From positions 1-46,278 of IMG/VR virus record IMGVR_UViG_3300027782_004013: a stretch of 46,278 nt of DNA; one strand, written 5' to 3'. A program made the position numbers and the translations under genes. Below are positions 30,490 through 38,994 of the stretch, piece by piece; positions within the stretch are counted from its first letter, which is position 1, and each line of letters opens with the position of its first letter. The notes under the pieces were generated by a model, which was not told where the DNA came from, made no database searches, and saw only the letters and a program-made list of their open reading frames with translations. Source of the stretch: a virus.

Positions 30490-31093
30490 GCGTAATACCA
30501 TATTCTTCTAACCCCCAGGCCCTTTCTCTGCAACCATTACACACACCGCAGGGCTGAAGTTCGACGTTCTGCTGATCGCAACTGTTGGTATACTGTAATA
30601 ATTCTTGTATTCCCATTTTAAAATATAGATCAATTACATGCCGTTTTGTGAGATTTTTAAGAGGGTATCCTATTCCTAAAATTTCAGGAACTTGTATAAC
30701 TGTTATACCAACAGCATGTTGTGATTGTACCTCTATAATACCCAAATACACATATTCAAAACCCAGTATTGTAAACGCCTGTCTCACTGCTGATTCTACC
30801 TGTTGATGCGCTGGTAGAGATAGATCACCCAATCTCATAGGCAGCAGATCATGCTCAAACAATGCATTTACCTTGTTGACCATTAGCTTAGTCACGTGAT
30901 GATCGGCTGGGCGCTGTATGATTATAGGTTGAATTGTATGTGACGAATTATTTCTGTACTTGAAATACAGTAAAAGATAGTATAACAATACACTGTCTAT
31001 ACCGCCACTGACTAAAACTCCAATCTTGCTCACAGAGGGTAACACTAGATCAAGTGTTCGAATATCGTTGTCCGGGCCGCATTGAATTTTCAT
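30485..31093 (-). CDS. queC: QueC-like 7-cyano-7-deazaguanine synthase
   Basis: A 202-residue protein with the PP-loop LVSGGIDSVLLYY near residues 28-40 and a C-terminal zinc-type cluster: NSCDQQ followed by CGVCNGCRER. These are the two hallmarks of QueC, which converts 7-carboxy-7-deazaguanine to preQ0. With the QueD-like gene at 41654 it points to 7-deazaguanine in phage DNA or tRNA. It is somewhat shorter than cellular QueC. A GATAAATA late motif precedes it. Confidence 0.8.
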   Translation of the reverse strand: MKIQCGPDNDIRTLDLVLPSVSKIGVLVSGGIDSVLLYYLLLYFKYRNNSSHTIQPIIIQRPADHHVTKLMVNKVNALFEHDLLPMRLGDLSLPAHQQVESAVRQAFTILGFEYVYLGIIEVQSQHAVGITVIQVPEILGIGYPLKNLTKRHVIDLYFKMGIQELLQYTNSCDQQNVELQPCGVCNGCRERAWGLEEYGITQ

Positions 31094-31111
31094 ATATTAT
31101 AATCTATGGCA

Positions 31112-31119
31112 TATTTATC
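31112..31119 (-). promoter_or_regulatory. T4-type late promoter
   Basis: GATAAATA on the minus strand, 18 bases before the QueC-like start. Confidence 0.5.
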
Positions 31120-31159
31120 GTGATTTATGCTCGGTGAGACTAAACGAGATAACTACTGT

Positions 31160-31534
31160 ATGATCATAGGCACAGGCATCGACATAGTGGATCTTAGAAG
31201 GTTTCACGACATGGATTCTGATAGATTAAATCGTCTGGCTAAGAGGATACTTACCGACGACGAATTTGTTGAGTTCCAACAACTAGATAAAGTCAAACAT
31301 TCTGTGCATCTCGCCAAAATATGGAGCATAAAAGAATCCATAGGCAAGGCATTCGGCACAGGAATATCCAACGATAGTGTATGGAAAAACATGCGGATTT
31401 ACAAAAACGCATTAGGACAGCCTCAGGTACAGTTTCTAGGTGCATTGGCAAGAAAAACTGTAATCTGTCATATCAGCGTTAGCCACGATGGCGACTATCT
31501 AGTATCTAATGCTGTATTAGATCATGTACATTGA
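31160..31534 (+). CDS. acpS: Holo-ACP synthase AcpS (4'-phosphopantetheinyl transferase)
   Basis: A 124-residue protein. IGTGIDIVDLRRF (the Mg-binding aspartate), KRILTDDEFVEF and KIWSIKESIGKAFGTGI (the catalytic WxxKEAxxKA-type helix) are the AcpS signatures in order. AcpS transfers phosphopantetheine from CoA to the serine of ACP. The start at 31160 gives the usual AcpS N-terminus; an upstream in-frame ATG would add 11 residues. It overlaps the next gene by 11 bases. With two ACPs encoded in the window, the phage appears to activate its own carrier proteins. Confidence 0.92.
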   Translation: MIIGTGIDIVDLRRFHDMDSDRLNRLAKRILTDDEFVEFQQLDKVKHSVHLAKIWSIKESIGKAFGTGISNDSVWKNMRIYKNALGQPQVQFLGALARKTVICHISVSHDGDYLVSNAVLDHVH

Positions 31535-32072
31535 AATTTGGATTCCGGGAACGGACGCAGAGTTAGACAAGTTATTTGAACAATTACGAATTCAACAACA
31601 CAGCGATATCACGCATCCCCTGTATAAAAATTATTCTGCTCAGGACTTCAAATCATGTGCTGCATTGTCTATTACTTTTGACAACAACGATCCTATTGTT
31701 GCCAGCAGTATTTTGGCTAGAACATGCTGGCCCAAAAACACCTACAGGATATTAAACAGATTTTGGAAGGTGCACGAACATAGACTCACAGCTCTTGACA
31801 GATCTACCAAGGCTACAGCACTGTCTGAGACAGCCAAGGCGCATGTAGCGTATGCTGAAAACACATTGGAAGCTGATCTAGTGTTTATGAGCAGACAATA
31901 TGATCATTGGCAAAATCTAGCTGTGCATTACCTAAAAGAAAAAACAGGAATAGAATTTAAATACGACAACTATCGATATCTCGTCTGCGATAATTCTCAA
32001 GATCAAACCTGCTGGCAGAGAATAGCCTACAAAGGTGATGAACAACTTTTAACACAATGGCAAAAACAATGA
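31524..32072 (+). CDS. Hypothetical protein in the AcpS-desaturase operon
   Basis: A 182-residue protein. The segments NDPIVASSILARTCWPKNTYRILNR and a later VAYAENTLEADLVFMSRQ suggest an alpha/beta acyltransferase-like core, but no GNAT nucleotide loop is clear, so no function is assigned. It overlaps AcpS by 11 bases and the desaturase by four (ATGA at 32069), so it is translationally tied to both. Confidence 0.65.
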   Translation: MYIEIWIPGTDAELDKLFEQLRIQQHSDITHPLYKNYSAQDFKSCAALSITFDNNDPIVASSILARTCWPKNTYRILNRFWKVHEHRLTALDRSTKATALSETAKAHVAYAENTLEADLVFMSRQYDHWQNLAVHYLKEKTGIEFKYDNYRYLVCDNSQDQTCWQRIAYKGDEQLLTQWQKQ

Positions 32073-32860
32073 AAGAAATACTCTTAGGTATGATAAGAAT
32101 GTACAGTATTATGCCAGTGCTTGCAGTTGGCTTGTATTCGATATTCTCGATAATTATCGGAACAGCTCCCGGTTGGTGGTGGTGGGCAACAGTGTCAGGC
32201 TATGTTTGTATTATGATGTTGGGAGTGAGCGCAGGTTATCATAGACTACTGAGCCATAGAGCATTCCAGGTGCATCCTTGGACGAAATCTCTGTTGTTAT
32301 GGTTCGCCGCACTGTCATGCCAAGGCAGTCCGATCTTTTGGACTACCATACACAGAGGATATCATCATAGGTATACAGATCAATCAAAAGATCCGCACAG
32401 CCCACAACAGGGATTTTGGCACAGCTATATTTTATGGATGTTTAAAATACGCACAGGAGATCACAACACCAAATTTGTTGTGGACATACTCAAAGATCCT
32501 ATCTGCGTGTTTTTCCATAAGTATTACAATCATATAATCTGGATTAGTCATATCGGTATTGCTGCGATCAGTGTGGACTTATGGTTGTATGCTGTGATAT
32601 TACCTGCATTTATAACCATAAACAGTTTTGCTCTAACAAATACTCTCACACATTTGCCTCACCTCGGTTATAAGAATCATGCCACTAACAATCATGGTGT
32701 GAATATAAGCTGGCTGTTTCCTATAGTACTGGGAGAAGCATGGCACAATAACCATCACGCAGATGCAAAAAATCCTTGTTTGGGCAAACGTTGGTGGGAG
32801 ATCGATCCCACCTATTGGTTGATCAGATTAATTCGCACTGATCAATCTTTGAATCCCTGA
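32069..32860 (+). CDS. Membrane fatty-acid desaturase, copy 3
   Basis: A 263-residue desaturase with histidine boxes HRLLSHRAF, HRGYHHRYTDQSKDPHSP and WHNNHHADAKN, and hydrophobic helices around residues 15-50 and 155-195. The boxes are closest in wording to copy 1 at 4278. The ATGA overlap with the preceding gene favours 32069 over the ATG 12 bases upstream. Its 3' end overlaps the convergent ACP gene by 33 bases. Confidence 0.93.
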   Translation: MKEILLGMIRMYSIMPVLAVGLYSIFSIIIGTAPGWWWWATVSGYVCIMMLGVSAGYHRLLSHRAFQVHPWTKSLLLWFAALSCQGSPIFWTTIHRGYHHRYTDQSKDPHSPQQGFWHSYILWMFKIRTGDHNTKFVVDILKDPICVFFHKYYNHIIWISHIGIAAISVDLWLYAVILPAFITINSFALTNTLTHLPHLGYKNHATNNHGVNISWLFPIVLGEAWHNNHHADAKNPCLGKRWWEIDPTYWLIRLIRTDQSLNP

Positions 32861-33073
32861 GTACAAATCACCCACAGTCCTGGCTGCTTGAGTTTCGGGA
32901 TGATCCATGTCAATTTCGATACCAAATTCATCTTCACAGGCTACCACTAGTTCCGTGAAACTGAGACTGTCTAGTCTGAGATCGTCTTTGAGGGTGAGGT
33001 CTAAACCAACGGGGATATTGGGTTTATGTAATTTTAAGATTATAGCAAATAGTCTTTGTTGGGTATCATTCAT
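32828..33073 (-). CDS. Acyl carrier protein, second copy
   Basis: An 81-residue protein of normal ACP length. LRLDSLSFTELVVACEDEFGIEI carries the DSL motif whose serine takes phosphopantetheine. It is quite different from the 122-residue ACP at 17441, so the two probably serve different partners. It is convergent with, and overlaps, desaturase 3. The late motif ATTAAATA lies four bases before its ATG, giving a leaderless message. Confidence 0.9.
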   Translation of the reverse strand: MNDTQQRLFAIILKLHKPNIPVGLDLTLKDDLRLDSLSFTELVVACEDEFGIEIDMDHPETQAARTVGDLYSGIQRLISAN

Positions 33074-33077
33074 CTGG

Positions 33078-33085
33078 TATTTAAT
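33078..33085 (-). promoter_or_regulatory. T4-type late promoter, leaderless spacing
   Basis: ATTAAATA on the minus strand, four bases before the ACP start at 33073. Confidence 0.5.
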
Positions 33086-33130
33086 AGAAAAATCATTGCT
33101 ATTTGTATTTTATGATTATATACTGTATAT

Positions 33131-33242
33131 ATGGTCGTGAGCAAATTGGCAAAGCTCCCGCCTAGCCCACAGCTAGGAAAGGGGACGGGACGATGAGTAT
33201 AACTCGCAGTCTTTGTAGGTTCAAGTCCTACCGACCATACCA
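33131..33242 (+). tRNA. Aberrant tRNA or tRNA-like RNA with large insert
   Basis: Acceptor ATGGTCG/CGACCAT, T-arm GTAGG-TTCAAGT-CCTAC and encoded CCA are all normal, and a D-arm-like GAGC/GCTC is present. The middle is far too long (112 nt in total). A CCTAG/CTAGG hairpin with loop CCCACAG would read CAC (Val) with C33, but it is offset from the canonical position and enclosed by CCCG/CGGG. A second GAGT/ACTC hairpin follows. It may be a tRNA with an insertion, a long-arm tRNA of undetermined identity, or a tRNA mimic. Confidence 0.5.
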
Positions 33243-33285
33243 AATTTTACAATAAGTAGAATAACATAACTTAAAGGAAACAATT

Positions 33286-33480
33286 ATGTCAAACACAGTA
33301 GAACAACTAAAAGCAGATTTCGAAACATTTCTAGCAGAAGATGCAAAGTTTACAGCAGGTAATTCAGCTGCTGGTACCCGTGCTCGCAAAGCATTGCAGG
33401 AAGTGGCAAAGAGTGTAAAGGCTCGCCGTAACGAAATCACTGAAGAAAAGAACGCTCGTAAAGAAGCCAAGGCAGCTTGA
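33286..33480 (+). CDS. Histone H1-like (Hc1-type) small basic protein
   Basis: A 64-residue, helical, Lys/Arg/Ala-rich protein: AKFTAGNSAAGTRARKALQEVAK is the repeated wording of the bacterial histone H1-like Hc1 family. It probably binds DNA non-specifically. RBS AAAGGA precedes the ATG. It follows the aberrant tRNA and ends one base before the GTG start of the next gene. Confidence 0.75.
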   Translation: MSNTVEQLKADFETFLAEDAKFTAGNSAAGTRARKALQEVAKSVKARRNEITEEKNARKEAKAA

Positions 33481-33481
33481 T

Positions 33482-34042
33482 GTGCAGTTGAATCCGGATG
33501 CTTTTTCCAGTGGTCAGATCCTCAGCAAGCTATGGTTGGCTGAGGAGCTGGAAAATGTCATTGCGGCAGAAGCCGTACCAGGACCAATGACTGTGGCAGC
33601 ACTAGGTGGGTGGTATGGTATGGTGAATTTTATTCTGCGTGTACGTGATCGAATTAAAATAGATAAATTTGTGAACATTGATCAAGATCCAGGTGTCTGC
33701 GACACTGCTGACCAACTCAACGAACCTTGGGTGTGGCAGCAATGGCAGTTTAAGTCGCGGTGTGCTGACGCTAATCAAATAGATTTCAGTGAATTTGATC
33801 TAGTGATCAATACCAGTACCGAGCATTTTCAAGACCATGCATGGTTCGATAACATCGGTGTAGGCACTATAGTAGCAATACAGAGCAATGATATGCCGCA
33901 TGACGAGCACTGCGGCAATCATCACAGTCTTGAAGACGTTATCTCGCAGTTCCCAGTCAGCAGATTATGCTATTCTGGATTGAAAAAATTTACATATCCC
34001 AATTGGGAATTCACAAGATTTATGATCATAGGAATAAAATAA
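33482..34042 (+). CDS. Class I SAM-dependent methyltransferase-like phage protein
   Basis: A 186-residue protein with a GTG start. MTVAALGGWYGMVNFIL resembles a SAM-binding first strand and loop, KFVNIDQDP the acidic second strand, and FDLVINTSTEHF the fourth strand. The methyl acceptor is unknown. It overlaps the next gene by one base (TAATG), in a run of tightly packed phage genes. Confidence 0.65.
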   Translation: MQLNPDAFSSGQILSKLWLAEELENVIAAEAVPGPMTVAALGGWYGMVNFILRVRDRIKIDKFVNIDQDPGVCDTADQLNEPWVWQQWQFKSRCADANQIDFSEFDLVINTSTEHFQDHAWFDNIGVGTIVAIQSNDMPHDEHCGNHHSLEDVISQFPVSRLCYSGLKKFTYPNWEFTRFMIIGIK

Positions 34043-34464
34043 TGTCCGATAATACTTACGATATCAATATTGGCGCAATAACTTCTACATGTATCTCAGG
34101 AGGATACGGCTCAGATACTATTACCTTGGATTATAGTACACCCCCATCTATGGGACATTACACAATGTCCAGTGGAACATTTACTACTACCGGTTCCAAT
34201 GCGATATGGACCAATTCAGTGCCCAGCACCGTTCATATCGACGGCGATGGGCTTACTATGGTTGAAGGCGCCGATATAAAAATCGGTGGCAAGAGTCTAA
34301 CCCAAGCTATAGAAAAGATAGAAGAACGGTTAGGTATATTGCGCCCTAATCCAGCACTAGAAGAACGTTGGGACAAGTTAAAAGAATTGCGAGAGCAATA
34401 TGTAGAAATGGAAAAGGATCTTCTCGAGAAAGAGAAGTTGATGAAGATTTTAAAGGAAGCATAA
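34042..34464 (+). CDS. Probable virion-associated protein with coiled-coil tail
   Basis: A 140-residue protein. The first half is strand-rich and Gly/Ser/Thr-rich (structural-protein-like), and the last 50 residues form a charged coiled coil (ALEERWDKLKELREQYVEM). No enzyme motif is seen. It overlaps its neighbours on both sides by one base. The virion assignment is inference from composition. Confidence 0.55.
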   Translation: MSDNTYDINIGAITSTCISGGYGSDTITLDYSTPPSMGHYTMSSGTFTTTGSNAIWTNSVPSTVHIDGDGLTMVEGADIKIGGKSLTQAIEKIEERLGILRPNPALEERWDKLKELREQYVEMEKDLLEKEKLMKILKEA

Positions 34465-35150
34465 TGAACGTTAAGCTGTTATCCTATAGTCAACCCACAG
34501 CAGAATTTGCAAGTATGGGAATCTCAGATGCGCAGGAACTGATTGCGTATTGTGCCCGTGTATCAAACCCAAGTAATCAACTCAATACAGAAACCAGTGA
34601 GAAACTTATTCGGTACTTGGTCAAACATCAACACTGGAGTCCACTTGAAATGGTCAGTGCCTGTATCGAAATTACCACAACAAGAGATATTGCTAGGCAA
34701 ATCTTGCGACACAGAAGTTTCAGTTTCCAAGAGTTCTCTCAACGCTATGCTGACCCAACAAAGGATCTCGAATTCGTGTTCAGAGAAGCCCGACTGCAAG
34801 ACCCTAAGAACAGACAGAACAGCATAGAGATTGTACTAGACAATCCCGAATCTCGTAGATTTGCACAAGACTGGGAACGTGCTCAGACTCGTGTTAAACT
34901 TGCTGCCATTGAAGCCTATAACTGGGCTATAAACAACGGCATTGCCAAGGAACAGGCTCGTGCTGTGTTACCCGAAGGCATGATCAGCAGTCGCTTGTAC
35001 ATGAATGGTACATTACGCTCATGGATTCATTTCATTGAACTACGATCAGCAAATGGCACACAAAAAGAGCACCAGGAAGTAGCCAGAGCCTGTGCCCAAG
35101 CTATTGCTGCTATTTTTCCGATGGCCGAAAGTCTAACAAAATATGAATGA
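34464..35150 (+). CDS. thyX: Flavin-dependent thymidylate synthase ThyX
   Basis: A 228-residue protein. RHRSFSFQEFSQRY is the ThyX signature RHRxxSxxxxSxRY, and SSRLYMNGTLRSWIHFIELR is the conserved C-terminal flavin/dUMP segment. It converts dUMP to dTMP with methylene-tetrahydrofolate and FAD. It is a common phage nucleotide-metabolism gene. It overlaps the next gene by eight bases. Confidence 0.96.
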   Translation: MNVKLLSYSQPTAEFASMGISDAQELIAYCARVSNPSNQLNTETSEKLIRYLVKHQHWSPLEMVSACIEITTTRDIARQILRHRSFSFQEFSQRYADPTKDLEFVFREARLQDPKNRQNSIEIVLDNPESRRFAQDWERAQTRVKLAAIEAYNWAINNGIAKEQARAVLPEGMISSRLYMNGTLRSWIHFIELRSANGTQKEHQEVARACAQAIAAIFPMAESLTKYE

Positions 35151-35523
35151 CGAATTAAAAGACTTCTGTCGCAACTACGAAGTCAACGTTCTCAACGATC
35201 AAAAACGTAGAGCACGATATAGTCCTCCGAAGTTTTTTACAGATCCCTGTCGTGCCGACATCATCACCCGGAACATGCAATACGAAACCGAACCGGTTAT
35301 TACCTTAGAAATTCCAGAAGGTCGACTACGCACACTTGTAGAAATGGAACGTAAGTTCTACAAATGGCAACGTCATGGCCAATCCGAAGTCGACATGTTT
35401 CAAACTCTTATGGACAAGGAACGGGAAGAGGCACATTACAGGCATACCAATGCTGCTGTCCAAAAAGCCTATGAACAATATTCAATCATGCTTAACCTAG
35501 CAGGATATCAAAGAAAGTTTTGA
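35143..35523 (+). CDS. Hypothetical phage protein
   Basis: A 126-residue, mostly helical, charged protein (MERKFYKWQRHGQSEVDMFQ) without recognised catalytic motifs. It is translationally coupled to ThyX by overlap. It is the last gene before a sigma70 promoter. The function is unknown. Confidence 0.65.
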   Translation: MNDELKDFCRNYEVNVLNDQKRRARYSPPKFFTDPCRADIITRNMQYETEPVITLEIPEGRLRTLVEMERKFYKWQRHGQSEVDMFQTLMDKEREEAHYRHTNAAVQKAYEQYSIMLNLAGYQRKF

Positions 35524-35540
35524 TTCATTTTGAATAGATA

Positions 35541-35569
35541 TTGACAGGTTTTCTAAAAGAATGTATAAT
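35541..35569 (+). promoter_or_regulatory. Sigma70-type promoter
   Basis: TTGACA, 17 bases, TATAAT, followed by a short leader with AAGGA before the ATG at 35606. Confidence 0.88.
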
Positions 35570-35605
35570 TAAGTTGTTCGACTACTAAGTCTGAAAGGAA
35601 ATTAT

Positions 35606-36421
35606 ATGAGAAATTATTGGACCTGCTCTCCATTTGCAGATTGGATTCGAGGAACTACCAAACTCAAGTGCGGTACCGGCAAAGAATGGGCTGACTGGGA
35701 AAAGGCTGCTAAAGAACAATATCCCATCCGTTGGTGGATTGCTGAAGAAGGGTTAGACAAAATACAACACGTATGGTGTTGGATACCAGAAAGAATAAAT
35801 GATATTAGGTATTACGTTAATAATCGTTGGGTTACTCGCAGTCATGCCCTTACTGCCCATACCAGAGATATTGCGCCAGGTACTTGGCGTGATGTGGGTA
35901 ATCGCTTTCTTCCTTGTCTCTTTAACGAGCTTGTGGATTTTGTGGAGATAGAACAGGCATGGCATCACTGTTTATGGAGTAGCGAAGAAAAGAAAAAGTT
36001 CAATTATCCATGGTGGCGCCGTTGGTATCGCAATTGGCGCTCACCAGAAGCAGGTATCGCTTATTTGGAATGGGCCATGAGTCTAACTGATGAAGAATTC
36101 TTAGAAGAAGGCGAAAAGCATTTGGCTGAACCCACCTATCAGGCCAAAGCTGCTAGAGAAATCTTAGAACTGTACCGTTGGTGGACGGAAGTTTATCCAA
36201 ATCGTCCAGACGTCCATGATGCCAGCGGATGGACCGCCTACTGCGATATGCGTCGAGAAAAAGGTTATCACTTACTGGACATGGAAGATAAAAGCCCGGA
36301 AGAAAGAGAATGGTGCCGCACCGCGTTGGACAAAAGTCGAGAAATTGAAAAAGCCTACAACGACGAAGATGAAGCAATGATGATTCGTCTTATCAAAATC
36401 CGCGAAAGCCTTTGGACATAA
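35606..36421 (+). CDS. Tryptophan-rich hypothetical phage protein
   Basis: A 271-residue protein, exceptionally rich in Trp, Arg and Glu (WWRRWYRNWRSPEAG, YRWWTEVYP). It starts MRNYWTCSPFADWIRG and is predicted helical with no membrane segment. The function is unknown. It heads an early-type operon of short genes (35606-37713). Confidence 0.7.
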   Translation: MRNYWTCSPFADWIRGTTKLKCGTGKEWADWEKAAKEQYPIRWWIAEEGLDKIQHVWCWIPERINDIRYYVNNRWVTRSHALTAHTRDIAPGTWRDVGNRFLPCLFNELVDFVEIEQAWHHCLWSSEEKKKFNYPWWRRWYRNWRSPEAGIAYLEWAMSLTDEEFLEEGEKHLAEPTYQAKAAREILELYRWWTEVYPNRPDVHDASGWTAYCDMRREKGYHLLDMEDKSPEEREWCRTALDKSREIEKAYNDEDEAMMIRLIKIRESLWT

Positions 36422-36422
36422 T

Positions 36423-36650
36423 ATGAGTATAGTAGATAAAAACCCACACTGCCTTGAAGATCTTTATGCTAAGTATCTACAGTTCACCGCTGTGATGTTG
36501 GAAGAATATAAAGATATCGAAATAGCAGGTACTATGATTGCACAGGCTCTCAGCATGTATAGAACTGTATTGCCAGAAGAAGATTATCAACGCATGGTAA
36601 AAAGCATATATGAAAGAAGAAATGACGTCAAAAGCTTCAACGGAACTTAA
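36423..36650 (+). CDS. Small helical hypothetical protein
   Basis: A 75-residue all-helical protein (CLEDLYAKYLQFTAVMLEEYKD). It begins one base after the preceding stop codon, implying coupling. No motif is recognised. Confidence 0.6.
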   Translation: MSIVDKNPHCLEDLYAKYLQFTAVMLEEYKDIEIAGTMIAQALSMYRTVLPEEDYQRMVKSIYERRNDVKSFNGT

Positions 36651-36702
36651 ACCGCAGACTCCTGCAACGGGAATCCTTAAACGTAGCAGTTGGGGAGATA
36701 CC

Positions 36703-36975
36703 ATGACATATCAGATTGTTTGTGAATGTCACGACCCCAGTCACGATCATAATGTCTGGGTCGAATCTGACAACACCGGAGTTACTGTTACGACCTATAC
36801 CACACAGAAGTCTCAATGGTGGAGTTTAAATCGCTGGCAGACTATTTGGCGCCTGCTAACTAAAGGCTATGTTGAGTACGAAGCCAACATCATTATGACT
36901 GAACAACAGGCACTCAACTACTCAGAAACACTGAAGAAAGCAATTAAAGATGTCAAAAATTTCAAGCAGTCCTGA
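36703..36975 (+). CDS. Hypothetical phage protein
   Basis: A 90-residue protein beginning MTYQIVCECHDPSHDHNVWVE. The Cys/His cluster CECHDPSHDH could bind a metal. I take the ATG with a GGGGAG ribosome site at about 36690 rather than one 93 bases upstream that overlaps the previous gene. The 3' end overlaps the next gene by 26 bases. Confidence 0.6.
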   Translation: MTYQIVCECHDPSHDHNVWVESDNTGVTVTTYTTQKSQWWSLNRWQTIWRLLTKGYVEYEANIIMTEQQALNYSETLKKAIKDVKNFKQS

Positions 36976-37501
36976 ACGGCATACCTTTCAATTAGAAGGT
37001 GCCAAGCGTCGAGCTGCGATTGAGGGCGAAGAAGTTCCAGAGTACTATGAAAACTTTTGGAAATCGGCCAAAGAGCAAGATGCAGCCAATCTCGTAGATC
37101 CAGAGTGGCAAAAAAACAACATGCAATATGATCTTCGCAGTACCGCGTGGATCTGTGACAAAGCCAAGGCCAGTGATACATATGCTCAAAACTTGTACGC
37201 AGCCATGTGTAATAATGACTTCATTAAATTGGAAGTTGTTCCTATCCTTAGACAAGATCCAGATCGAGATTATTGGTCAGCATCTTGGCGTGGGGCAGGT
37301 GGCATTGTGGCAGATATGCGACAACAAGGTGACTACATCGATTGGTACTGCTCAGGTATAGGTGAAGGATTGGGTAATGGCGACCCTGATCATGTTAAAG
37401 GATATGTACCGGAAGGATGTATTACCGACGAGATCCGGAATGATCTCCAACGTCTTGGCTGGGCAATAGTGCCTGGTGGAGATTGGGAAAAATTTGAATA
37501 G
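36950..37501 (+). CDS. Hypothetical phage protein
   Basis: A 183-residue protein with a charged N-terminal helix and a Trp/Gly-rich second half (DYWSASWRGAGGIVADMRQ, YIDWYCSGIGEGLG). No recognised function. It overlaps the preceding gene and belongs to the operon from the 35541 promoter. Confidence 0.65.
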   Translation: MSKISSSPERHTFQLEGAKRRAAIEGEEVPEYYENFWKSAKEQDAANLVDPEWQKNNMQYDLRSTAWICDKAKASDTYAQNLYAAMCNNDFIKLEVVPILRQDPDRDYWSASWRGAGGIVADMRQQGDYIDWYCSGIGEGLGNGDPDHVKGYVPEGCITDEIRNDLQRLGWAIVPGGDWEKFE

Positions 37502-37518
37502 GAGATTGTGTTAGTATC

Positions 37519-37713
37519 ATGAACTTTGAACTTTACGAAGTTTGGGCAGTAGACGAAACTGGTCACGAAGAGCTTGTAGAAACTACCAGCAGTAGAAAAC
37601 AAGCATTTGAAATAGCAGAAGCTAATCTAGGGTTGGGAGTATTCGAAGCCATTGTATATCAAGAGAATGAAAATGGCGAATTGCACGAAATCAAGAGATT
37701 CGGACATGGTTGA
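37519..37713 (+). CDS. Small acidic hypothetical protein
   Basis: A 64-residue protein with RBS GGAG before its ATG. It reads as strand-helix-strand (YEVWAVDETG, KQAFEIAEANLG, FEAIVYQENEN). No known motif. Its last bases overlap the -35 box of the next promoter. Confidence 0.6.
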   Translation: MNFELYEVWAVDETGHEELVETTSSRKQAFEIAEANLGLGVFEAIVYQENENGELHEIKRFGHG

Positions 37714-37738
37714 CAAACTCTCATTTTGGTGCTATAAT
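37710..37738 (+). promoter_or_regulatory. Sigma70-type promoter
   Basis: TTGACA, 17 bases, extended TGC and TATAAT, upstream of the 390-residue protein at 37771. Confidence 0.88.
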
Positions 37739-37770
37739 ATTAGTATTGTTAAACAACAAGGAGTGATACC

Positions 37771-38943
37771 GTGGCAACCAAACTGAAAAAAGCCAGCATA
37801 GCTATTCGTCAAAACAAAGGTCGAGATCTAAGTCCTAAATGGGACGGACATGAGGCTATGTCTACTGATCAATTCATGAAACACTTTCGTGTAAGCATGG
37901 AATGGTACCGTTTGGAATCCGGTGGTAAGGAACTGAAACCAAAAGTCATTAACTGGATGAGTGGCAACGGCTACACCAAAGAACAAATCAAAGCATTCAA
38001 AGATACCAAAGACAATCGATGTGGTACAACTATGGGCGCCATTGCTGCCAATTTGTTGAGAGGCATGCCTGCTGTCCGTTCGAACTTCAATGAAGGACGT
38101 GACACTGCGGAATGGTTACACAAGGCCATTAAAGCAGTCATAGAAGAAGGCAAGAATGATGAAGTTGAGTCTGAAGACACTGTCACAGAAGTCAAAATCA
38201 CAGCTCAGCCCTCGATCCAAGAACGTGTGAAAGAAGCAGCAATGAAAATGACTGTGGAAATCGAAGACGCTATTGAAAGTTTTCAAACTGATCCAGAAGC
38301 ATTTGATCCAAAAGCATTTAAATTATTAAACCTATTGCGTGGTCGTCAGGTCAAAGCCGCTCATGCTCGTATTATCAAAGAATTGTACAGCCGCAACTAT
38401 AATGAACTTGTAGAAGCAGCGACCACAAAAGATGAACAACTCAAAGAAGCCTATGCTCACCTGAGCAAAGCTAACTTGAAAAAGATCACCTTGTTCTACA
38501 ACGAGATATTATCAGCCTGTGATATGCTGGCACAAGAAGCCAAGATCAATAAAAAACCACGTGCGCAAAAACCCACCGACAAGTCTAAAATTGTTGCCAA
38601 GATGAAGTATCTCAAACAAGATGACAAATTGAAGATCGTGTCTATCAATCCGCAGGACATTATCGGGGCCAAAGAATTGTGGGTGTTTAACGTGAAAACT
38701 AGAAAATTAGGCAAGTATGTGACCACAGAGTTCAGTGAGCTCAATGTCAAGGGCACTACAATTACAGGGTTCGACGAGATCAAAAGTGTAGCAAAAACTC
38801 TACGTAAGCCGGAAGAACAGCTCAAAGAGTTCAAGGCTGCGGGAAAAGTGGTGCTACGTAAGTTCTTAGAGGATATCAAAGCTGTGGATATCAAACTCAA
38901 CGGCAGGCTCAACGAGGATACTGTGTTGTTAAAAGTACAATAA
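37771..38943 (+). CDS. Large helical T4-like phage protein of unknown function
   Basis: A 390-residue Lys-rich protein with a GTG start preceded by AAGGAG. The first 120 residues (SPKWDGHEAMSTDQFMKHF, WMSGNGYTKEQIKAFKD) look like a folded helical domain, the middle is helical and charged, and the C-terminal 120 residues are alpha/beta (KLKIVSINPQDIIGAKELWVF). It is of a type found in T4-like marine phages (from memory). A strong promoter precedes it and a strong terminator follows, so it is a single-gene transcription unit. Confidence 0.7.
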   Translation: MATKLKKASIAIRQNKGRDLSPKWDGHEAMSTDQFMKHFRVSMEWYRLESGGKELKPKVINWMSGNGYTKEQIKAFKDTKDNRCGTTMGAIAANLLRGMPAVRSNFNEGRDTAEWLHKAIKAVIEEGKNDEVESEDTVTEVKITAQPSIQERVKEAAMKMTVEIEDAIESFQTDPEAFDPKAFKLLNLLRGRQVKAAHARIIKELYSRNYNELVEAATTKDEQLKEAYAHLSKANLKKITLFYNEILSACDMLAQEAKINKKPRAQKPTDKSKIVAKMKYLKQDDKLKIVSINPQDIIGAKELWVFNVKTRKLGKYVTTEFSELNVKGTTITGFDEIKSVAKTLRKPEEQLKEFKAAGKVVLRKFLEDIKAVDIKLNGRLNEDTVLLKVQ

Positions 38944-38960
38944 CAAAGTAAATTCTCAGT

Positions 38961-38986
38961 AAAAAGCGGGCTTCGGTCCGCTTTTT
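38961..38986 (+). terminator. Rho-independent terminator with UUCG tetraloop
   Basis: AAAAAGCGG pairs with CCGCTTTTT around a C(TTCG)G loop, with a terminal T run. It isolates the preceding gene from the late structural genes. Confidence 0.93.
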
Positions 38987-38994
38987 CGTTGGCG

